Positions 26,301 through 34,100 of a DNA stretch of 36,067 nucleotides are shown piece by piece. The stretch covers positions 1-36,067 of IMG/VR virus record IMGVR_UViG_3300023176_001774; one strand, written 5' to 3'. The stretch is from a virus. Under the pieces are notes generated by a model, which saw only the letters and a list, made by a program, of their open reading frames with translations, made no database searches and was not told the origin of the DNA. A program made the translations under genes and the position numbers. Positions within the stretch are counted from its first letter, which is position 1. The number at the start of each line of letters is the position of its first letter.

Positions 26301-27553
26301 AGCAAGGTATTCCTGAATTTAGTAAATGGATTGCTAATGCTCCTTTAACTGCTGGAACATATGTCAAAGAAGGTCTAAACTTATATGAAGTAACTGTAAG
26401 TGGTGTATCTGCTGGTCCTGGATCTCCTCCAGGAGATACTAGTGGAGATTCATTTACCAATGGTTCCGCTACTTTACGGTGGTATTCTCTTGCTGTTGCT
26501 CCACTAGTAATTGCTGAAGTTGAAGAATTTAGAATTGGACCAACAGAACCAATTCCTTTGGTTGTTAATGGCGATTTGAGATTTGCTGGAAATAAAATTT
26601 CTACTGATATTAATGATCTATTAATTCAACCAAACGGATTACAGAAAGTTAAGATTGAATCTGTTACATCGCTTGTATTGCCTGTTGGAGACTCAAACTC
26701 CAAAGGAAATCCAGAACAAGGATCTGTAAGATACAATACTACAGATTCCCAATTTGAAGGATTTAATGGTAGTCAATGGGGAGGTCTTGGTGGTGTTAAA
26801 GATATTGACCAAGATACTCTCATCCAAGCAGAAACTGCTCCTGGTGCTGATGAAGATACTTTATACTTCAAAAATGCCAATAATGAAACGTTAAGACTTA
26901 ACGATCAAAAATTAGTATTCAATTACATTGATACTTTAGAGTCTGAAACTAGCAATGCTTTCAATTTTGTTGCTGATACTATTACGTTTGGATCACAAGA
27001 CACAACATTATTGAACACTTCAGCTACCGAAACTTTCTTATTCTCCTCAAAAAATAATTTTGATATTGGTCTTTCATCTGGTCTAAACACAGATACATTA
27101 ATCAGACTAACAAATACTGGCAAGATTTTCTTCAACACCTCATTTGGACTTGGAAATTATCAAGCAATTGAAATCTTAAATGAAGACCTATCTAAACTAG
27201 AACTATCTCATATTAAGACTCATACAAGCAAAGTCACACTTGTCAAAGGAACTTCAGATGTCAGTTCTGTTATATTGTATGATCCTGCCGTTGCTGAGTG
27301 TGCTCAAGTAGAACTTGTTGCTCACAATCAAGCAAGTGGAGACAAAGAGTTTATCCAATTTACTGTTATTGATGATGGTACGGATATATACCGTACAGAG
27401 ATTGGTAATGTAAAAACTGGTCAAGAACTTGTTGGGACCACATTTGATTTCGATTCTTCAAGTAAAGTTCGTGTTACCTATACTTTAGATTCTGGATTGA
27501 TTAATGGTAACAATGTTGATATCACTGTAGTAACTACCGTAATCAAGAGGTAA
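23324..27553 (+). CDS. Fibre-like virion protein with a split cupredoxin-like domain (1409 aa)
   Basis: The N-terminus (VARTDTFEVQRQKINQIGDI) is a helix typical of cyanophage structural proteins. Residues about 100-320 are GSGY-type beta repeats. Two copies of a roughly 70-residue module occur at about 311-381 and 625-697. Around them is a cupredoxin-like region: H613 in FGTHPLSF and C728, H731 and M734 in YYYCPNHDGMGG, resembling type 1 copper ligands. Residues 869-996 and 1087-1209 are a duplicated fibre module (SVRYNTTDSQFEGFNGSQW and relatives). Between them is a short aromatic segment resembling carbohydrate-binding modules (nt 26319-26510). The C-terminal 140 residues form a beta domain (SSVILYDPAVAECAQVELVA) common in marine phage fibres. 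A host-contact or baseplate appendage role is likely. Copper binding is only inferred. Confidence 0.75.
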   Translation: MPAINVARTDTFEVQRQKINQIGDILSNISAGGSDLQTGNLKLGDGTKEVPSLSFISDSTLGLYKPDNSQISFVSDGKDLIRLETEAFYTFQDLYVRKKTLTSAGFSITNAGQNYDVGNFSDVNVIGGSGSNGSVNLVVESFGGDITSAGSNYLTGSYSSIPLVSDGAGSGVTANFTTGTPVFVIQSGGSGYTDGVYSSINVVSSGSGQEQQLTLEFTGGQLTSITVENEGLYHLAGDTFSVPNSELLYFDEDLQEEVQSGGAGATIAISNNPNTIDTTTVEFVTKGDGHAVGDNLTTPGSQTFTGDLGGTVSGVSTTLGAGTSITVASTAGIIAGMDVLQVSGDGQLADDTTVASVTNSTTLVLSAAPAASGAVVLDFSSSSLSSIALSGDVSTIILGSSISGGGYTGEVTGVDTDLNEISIVPDSTTAASNVTFTIDPPYGTGSGFNFLIDAVGVVTSALVNNEGNGYDAGDVLAVNAADLTNPIPVFVSVFEGQQVTATGNVNVSVGDNVNTYTPPDAEAGTPASYGPDLEVIEVINGTTFIASSEEQLGQGVQFSVNAGGTVYTSDESIPANRYYAGFDEENQTLTPTLTLYIGSKYQFQQTDGSFGTHPLSFSSHPDGSRNLVSGVTADLDVASTTITVSDPTGILVGMVVSVTDGDGGVNIGTTVQDVTGSVVTLSEVPTTSGVGTTLSFSGAPFTDGLTSTSDGSILEITASTPDPLYYYCPNHDGMGGSHDPDPNNPKVFGDGFELTIISVAIDDTISFDVSTGTINSTDIASETGSIKDLTAETKIDTALINATDVVATNITATSGSNLSLASSGDVDVTAVNFKVGDIVLNSANNSITSTGDIKTSTVLNVNDVTTITNNTIATNATNDLILQPGFGKVAKVDQVTALTLPVGDTSQRPQVQESGQVRFNSETNQYEGYSSLNGSWSSLGGVRDLDGDTTILAELNVGDDDDTLWFRNDGNYTLKLDRNFLDFNTVKDIKSTKQGIPEFSKWIANAPLTAGTYVKEGLNLYEVTVSGVSAGPGSPPGDTSGDSFTNGSATLRWYSLAVAPLVIAEVEEFRIGPTEPIPLVVNGDLRFAGNKISTDINDLLIQPNGLQKVKIESVTSLVLPVGDSNSKGNPEQGSVRYNTTDSQFEGFNGSQWGGLGGVKDIDQDTLIQAETAPGADEDTLYFKNANNETLRLNDQKLVFNYIDTLESETSNAFNFVADTITFGSQDTTLLNTSATETFLFSSKNNFDIGLSSGLNTDTLIRLTNTGKIFFNTSFGLGNYQAIEILNEDLSKLELSHIKTHTSKVTLVKGTSDVSSVILYDPAVAECAQVELVAHNQASGDKEFIQFTVIDDGTDIYRTEIGNVKTGQELVGTTFDFDSSSKVRVTYTLDSGLINGNNVDITVVTTVIKR
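24254..25415 (+). repeat. Two copies of a 70-residue 'VSGV...GM...GDG...TTV' module
   Basis: Copy A spans about 24254-24465 and copy B about 25199-25415. Both follow VSGV-x3-L-x3-T-x-ITV-x5-GI-x2-GM-x-V, then a GDG turn, TTV-x2-VT, LS-x2-P and SG, ending in a LDF/LSF strand. Copy A has ITVASTAGIIAGMDV and copy B ITVSDPTGILVGMVV. Copy B lies between the putative copper-ligand His and the C-x2-H-x2-M motif and appears inserted into that domain. The coordinates cover both copies and the sequence between. Confidence 0.7.
25930..26950 (+). repeat. Duplicated fibre module (two copies) in the 1409-aa protein
   Basis: Copy 1 (about 25930-26310) and copy 2 (about 26584-26950) share the order: NDLILQP or NDLLIQP, LTLPVGD or LVLPVGD, G-x-VR(F/Y)N-x5-(Y/F)EG, W-x-x-LGGV, D-x-D-x-(T/D)T, and DTL(W/Y)F followed by LKL or LRL. 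The module is common in marine phage tail fibres. A short carbohydrate-binding-like segment separates the copies. Confidence 0.65.
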
Positions 27554-27562
27554 TAAAAACCA

Positions 27563-28072
27563 ATGGCAGGCAACTTAAACACACTAGATTCTGTTGGTGG
27601 ATTTTCAGTATCTAACAAAGTAATTGTAAACCACACATATGATGCTAAAAATCTAAACACTCTAGAAGTAAGAAACAATTTTTATGATGATTCTTTTGCT
27701 CAGCATTATATTCTAAGAGGAACTAACACATCAACATTATCTGTTGATAACGTAAATGGTATTATTCCAATCCCTTCAAATACCATGAATTTTGTCGAGG
27801 CAGTCGTTATTGCTGTCAATGATGACAATACTGCTAGTATTACTCAAAAGTTAGAAAGTGCTTTACAAGTAAATGGTACTGGTGTAGTAACAGAGTTGTC
27901 TACAATGACAACTATTATTAAAGATAGTATTCCAGAAGGTCAAACTTGGGAAATCGATGTCTTTACTGGTGGTGGAGCAAATAAGTTTAGTTATTCTACC
28001 ACAAGGATTGGTACAACTAAAACTGTCAAGTGGTGTGTATACGTTAAAGTAGTGAGTATCGACTGGACTTGA
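27563..28072 (+). CDS. Virion-associated protein of unknown function (169 aa)
   Basis: ATG at 27563 lies 9 nt after the previous stop, with AGAGG at 27546-27550. The product begins MAGNLNTLDSVGGFSVSNKV and is predicted to be almost all beta. Its C-terminal two thirds (VEAVVIAVNDDNTASITQKL, a TGVVTELSTMTTII strand, then TTKTVKWCVYVKVVSIDW) resembles in layout the C-terminal domain of the preceding 1409-residue protein, which has VELVAHNQ, a TEIGNV turn and a final VDITVVTTVIKR strand. The two may be distant paralogues, one fused to a fibre and one free. No catalytic motif, signal peptide or membrane segment is visible. A small fibre-tip or decoration protein is the most likely role, by context. 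The stop is followed at once by the late promoter of the next gene. Confidence 0.65.
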   Translation: MAGNLNTLDSVGGFSVSNKVIVNHTYDAKNLNTLEVRNNFYDDSFAQHYILRGTNTSTLSVDNVNGIIPIPSNTMNFVEAVVIAVNDDNTASITQKLESALQVNGTGVVTELSTMTTIIKDSIPEGQTWEIDVFTGGGANKFSYSTTRIGTTKTVKWCVYVKVVSIDWT

Positions 28073-28074
28073 TG

Positions 28075-28081
28075 CTAAATA
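28075..28081 (+). promoter_or_regulatory. Late-promoter-like CTAAATA before the last giant gene
   Basis: GCTAAATA (28074-28081) lies 2 nt after the stop of the 169-residue gene, in the only gap (45 nt) before the last gene. It is the same CTAAATA variant that is embedded in the hairpin at 15015-15063, but no comparable inverted repeat surrounds this copy. Predicted start near 28087 gives a leader of about 31 nt. A second AT-rich stretch, GAATAAATC at 28089-28097, is a weaker candidate. Confidence 0.5.
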
Positions 28082-28117
28082 GATAAGAGAATAAATCATC
28101 AGCGGGCTGGATAGAAG

Positions 28118-31100
28118 ATGAGCTTTAAGTTTAATTCTGACAGGGAACAATTAAGAGCAATTGCTCCTCAGATTATCGGAGATGAAGTAATTTCTTACAG
28201 GTCTGGCACAGGAGCTGATGAGAAAGAGGTAATGAGGACCCTATTGGATCCTGATACAAAACTTCCTCGTGTTGGTATTAATAGAACTGGTAGTAGAATT
28301 GACAGATATGTAGTAACAAATCCAGGTTCTGGGTACACTCAGTTACCTACTGTCACAGTTGCTCCACCCCCCGCTGGTCCTAATGCTCGTCAGGCATTTG
28401 CTTCTGCTTCTGTATCTGCTGAAGGTAGAGTTGTTGGTATTCTAATTGACGACCCTGGTGATGGTTATACTTCCGCCCCTGCTGTAAGTATCACTGGTGG
28501 TAACGGATCTGGTGCTGCTGCTGATTCTTTTCTCGACACTGTTGATTTTGAACTTGATATTAACGGTGCTATCAGAACATCTACTTCTATCATTTCTGAT
28601 ACGGCACGAATTTTAAACCTGGATATCGACAACCTCGTTACTCCAGACGCTCAATACAGAGCACCAAACTTAAAAACATTTATTAACAATACAGGAACAC
28701 AATGGGTTCCAGATAAATTTTATCAAGAAAACGCTTTTGTAGTTCGTGGTGGTAACGTATACCAAGCAGTTTCTACTGGATATTCATCTGCTAACCCCCT
28801 AGATCCTCCTCTACACATTGATGGTATTGAAGTTAACGGTAATCCTATTACTGACTTAGCAAGACCTGGAGTTCTTTTTAAACACATCGGTTTCCGTGTA
28901 GCTGACCAGAACGAAGTATACTACAATGAAACTGGTGAAGCAGGTATCTATCCAAGATCTATCACTCCTTTACTTGGTGATAAGTCTGATAAAATTGCCA
29001 CCACAGAATACGTCCTCAACCTAGCAACGAATGACGTTGGTGGTCGTATCTACGTTTCACAACAAATTGGTGACGACGAAAATGATGGTCGTTCTGCTGT
29101 TAATCCAGTTAGGACAATTAAAAAAGCATGTCAGTTAGCATGGCAGACTCCTGGTGTTAAAGAGTCTATCATTATTTCTGGTGGAGACTACACTGAAGAT
29201 AACCCAATTTCAATTCCACCAGATGCTTCTATTGTTGGTGATAACCTTCGTCTAGTTATTGTTCGTCCTGCCAACCCAAGAAAGCACATTTTCAAGTTTG
29301 GTGATAAGAACTACGTTATTGGTGTTACCTATCGTGACCAGGAAGGTGCTGATACCTTTACCTGGGACTTTGCTATGGTCTTTGACGACAAGCAAAGAGT
29401 CACATATGATTCTACAGTAAATGGTGATTACGGAACATCTTGGCCAGTAGGTACACAAGTATTTGGCGATGATGCTTTTAGAGCAACTTTCCAGGATAAC
29501 GGAGCTTTGTCAAGTCTTGTCTCTGGTCTTGAGATGAGAGGTGTTAATGGTGGTCTTATTAGATCTACCAGGGTAGAATTTACAACCACTACAGGACCGT
29601 CTGCCTATATTACAGGTGTATTTGATTATGTGAACGTATCTGGTGGTATTACTTCTGGTGAAACATTAAGTTTTGGTGGACCTAATACTGTTAGATTTAC
29701 TCCAAATACGGCATACACAGTAGGTCAACTTGTTTGGACTAGCGATCACACATACAATGTTACGGTTGCTGGTACTTCTGGAGAAAATAGTCCAACACAT
29801 GACCAAGGAGCTGCTAACAATGGTGATGGAACTTTAGAGTTTACATTCGTTAGAGATACTTACACTGTAGTTACTACGGATATCATTTCAATCAGACCTG
29901 AAGGTGAGGTCGTATTTGAAAATGTTCCAAATGATGCTGATCCTCCACTACCTATTTACAGAATTGACTTCTCTCAGCAAGGTCAAGCAGATATTGCTAC
30001 TGGAGGTTATCAAGATCCTGGAATCCAAGAAGATCTAGGTGGCATTGTTTTCTACACCAATGCTCTCCAAGGTGCTGAAAACATTCACGATTTTAAAGAA
30101 GGAGAAGAGATCTTTATCTCTGGTCTTTCCACATCTGGTCCTGATCTATCAAGTCTTAATGGCATTTCGAGAATCTACAAAGTTATTGAAGATCCTGATG
30201 GTAGATCTAGACGTTTTGTTATTCCCAAAAAGTTACCATCTCTAACCGACGATAACTACGATCCTGGTCAGTTTGCTGCTGTAAGGACTGTTGCTAAGTC
30301 AGTTACACTAACTCTACTCAACTCACCATTTAAATTTAATGAAGCAACACCTGTTGCTAGACGATATCAAGACGCTTGTTTACAAATTAAAAACAACGCT
30401 GACTTTATTGCCGATGAAGTTGTAGGTAAGATTAATGATGAATTTAAGAAAGAATATTTCTCCATCTACGACATCGGTGGTACTGCTGCTCAGCAGTTTA
30501 CCCCATCCAATGTAACTTATGATCCTGCTACTGGTTATGCTACATTCACCGTCAATGGTCACGGACTGACTGCTGGTGATGGCGTAAGTATTGCCGATGG
30601 ATCAATTACATTTACTTGTGCCATGGATGGCAACAAGACTGAACATTACTACCCAGAGTCTCACAATTACTCTAGTGGAAAAGCACTTCCTGTAGAGAAT
30701 CCAACAGCAAACACATTTGATCTCTATGTAGGTGTATCTGGTCCAGATCAACAATTCACCCCATCTGACGCTTCATATAATCCTGCTACAGGCGATTTAA
30801 CGATTAACCTCAATACCACTCACGGTCTTTCTGTGGGCGAAGGTATTACAATTGATGATAATTCTTTGTCATTCACATGTGACATGGATAACAATCAATC
30901 AACTAAAACCTATCCACGTCCAGGTATTGACCCATATGCTGGTAGAGCAGTCAAGATTACTGCTGTACCATCTACTACAGAAATCACTGTTAACGTAGGT
31001 GCTTCTAGAGCTAATCAACTTTTCACCCCAACTGCTGCTACTTACGAACCTGTAACTGGCAACTTGACAATGACTATTGGTCAGCACGGTATTGGTGTTG

Positions 31101-34100
31101 GCAGAAATATTGTTCTTGAAGATGAGTCGTTTACGTTTACTTGTGCTCTAGATGGCAACCAAACAGAACACTCATATCCACGTCCTGGTGTTGATCCATA
31201 TTCAGGTGGCAAATCTATTGAAGTTACAGCAGTAGGATTTACTCAACACACTGTAACTGATGCTCCTTATGATCCTGCTACAGGAGATGTAACTCTAACG
31301 GTTCCTAACCACGGATTTACCAACGGAGATTATATTAAACTAAGTGATGGTTCTTTAACCTATACATGTGACTTAGATGGTAATACTGTTCAAAAATCAT
31401 ATCCACGTGCTGGATATGATTATCCATCTGGTCGCTGGTTACAAATCACTAACGTATCTACCAATACATTTGATATTAATATTGGTTCTGCTGATTATAC
31501 TGGCACCCATACGTTTGTATCTGCCGCTGTAAACGGATTAGAAAGACAAGATGGAACTCTCACAATTAATGTAGGAACTTCTTCTGATACTTCACAACAT
31601 ACATTTGTTCCTGGAACTGAGAACACTAACGCTGTTAAGTATCTACCACAGTCTACCCACACATTTGTCGGCACTACCGCCAATTCTATTAAGCACCTAC
31701 CACAATCAGCCCACACATTTGTAAGATCGGCATCTAACTCGCTATCTGTTGGTGGCGATCAATTTAAGATTTATCTTGGAACGTCTAGATTTGTCCACAC
31801 ATATGTCAGTGGTGGTACGATAACCTTTGGCGGTTCTTCATACAACATCACCAATTTTGAATACGATAACTTTATTACTGGCACTGCTACGATCACTATT
31901 GATACATCAATTCCTGGAGTATCAGAAGATAACATTGTAAAACTTGCTGATATCTTGGTTGAATGTGTCATTGATGGTGTAACAACTCAAAAGACTTATC
32001 CAAGTTTTAACATTCCTGTAAGTGACAATAAGTGTCGTAGAGACATCAAGCACTTCCTCAACGCTTTGACTCAAGACCTTGAGTTTGGAAGTAATAATAA
32101 TATTCTTGATGCCGCTAAGAGATATATTGATGGCACTAACACTGAAATTACGTTTGTTGAGAATGAAATTATTCAAACAGTTCGTGCTATTGAATATGCT
32201 AGAGAACTAGCAATCTACGCTATGAGAAAGTGGAGAACTGGCAACGGTATGGCTGGCGATCCAATTTACACACCAGTATATTCTACTGTAGCAAGATACT
32301 TTGATAATACTATTATTGATGATGGCAATTCACCTGCTTGTGATAATGTAAGATCTGCTATTGATACTTTATCATATCTTTTTGTTGATGTACTCGCCAA
32401 TAATGCTTCAGGAACATACTTAGATGCTGCTTATCTAATTGCCAGAAACAGAGATCACATCGCTGATGAAGCATACAATGCTGCTATTGTTCAATATCCA
32501 AATCTAGGTTTGGTTAATATTGATGAGCGTAAGTGTCGTAGAGATATCGGATTTATTCTACGTGCTCTTATTAGAGATTTGATCTTGGGTGGTAATGCTG
32601 GGATGCTTGAAGCTGCCGAGTCTTACTACACTGGCACACAACTAACTGGTATTCCAGCTTCTGAACTAGGTGCCACAATTTTTGCTTTCAATAAGGTGAG
32701 AGACCTTTCCATTGAAGCAATGAGAAATTGGGTAGATTCTTCTGGCAATGCTAGTAGTGCTGCTCTATACACACCAATTCCAAGATTTACTGATACATCA
32801 ATTCTTGCTGATCCTGCTGGAAATCCACTATGTGCTGCTGTCGAGTCTTCTATTACCACAGAATTCCAACTATTAGAAGATATCTTAGATGGAACTATTG
32901 CTAAAGGTGCCACTGAAGTAAACACAGGAACTTTATTTGACACGGTTGGTCTCTATACGTATGCCGATAGCGTAATTAAAGACTCTGTTGGTAATTACAT
33001 TACCGTAAAAGCAACTTACGATGATCTACCAATCATTGAAGCATCTCCATATACCCAAAACTCTTCTATCATCTCCAAGTTAGGTGGCGGTGGTGCTCTG
33101 ATTGATGGTTCTAAAGTTAAGCAACCTAACTGTCCTTTCCCTGGACTAACACTAGATGGAGAAGCTCAATTCCCCAACCAGGGTAAATCGATGGTTGCTT
33201 CGGCATTCACGATTGTATCCGAAGGTGGTGTTGGATATAAGATTATTGAAGATGGTTATGTACAGTTAGTTTCGGTCTTCTGTATTTTCTGTGCTGATGG
33301 TATTCTTGCTGAGTCTGGTGGTTACGCTTCGGTTACCAACTCTGCTTCTAACTTTGGTATCTACGCTCTGAGATCTAGTGGTTTCAGAAGAGAAGCATAT
33401 GAGTTTGACGTTGCTACAATCGGTAATGTTTCTTCTACTCCAACTGGAAGAACTATTCTTTCTATCAGTGGAATTGGAAGAGAACCACTTGAGCACTACG
33501 TTGTCAAGATTGATGGTTATGAGAATGTCAATCCAGATATTGAATACTTTGTTGACGTTGTAGAAGGAGTAACAGTTGGTCCTCCTTTCTCTGCTCAAAT
33601 CACTCTTGAGTCTGGTTCTGGTGGTCCAGCAGAATTTAAAGAAATTTCTACGGGCAATGTAGTATCACTATCATCTCTGGTTGGTGCTACTGTCAGACTA
33701 CACAGACCATCAATTGTTAACTCTTCTTCCCACACTTGGGAATACGCTGGTTCTGGTACTAACTATAATGCTCTACCTGAAAACGGTGGTGTTAAGATTG
33801 AGGCAAACGAGCAAGTCTCCGAGAACTATGGTAGAACATATGTCTCTGGTACTGACGAACTAGGTGACTTCAAGGTTGGTACATTTGCTAGAATTGAGAA
33901 CAGAACTGGTAACATTACCTTCACGGGTACGGTTACCATCTCGGAAGTTGAATTCTTGAAACTGAAAGGTGGTGACGTTGTTGTTACTGGTTTTGATAAT
34001 AGCAACACACTGGGCGGTGCTAACGCCACTGATTCCAAACTACCAACTCAAAAGGCAGTTAAGGACTTTATCACAAATAACCTCGGTCCTTTCATCAACA

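Noticed and set aside
30491-31498. CRISPR array
   Set aside because: The repeats are 228-267 nt, divergent, in frame and coding; there are no short identical repeats with spacers.
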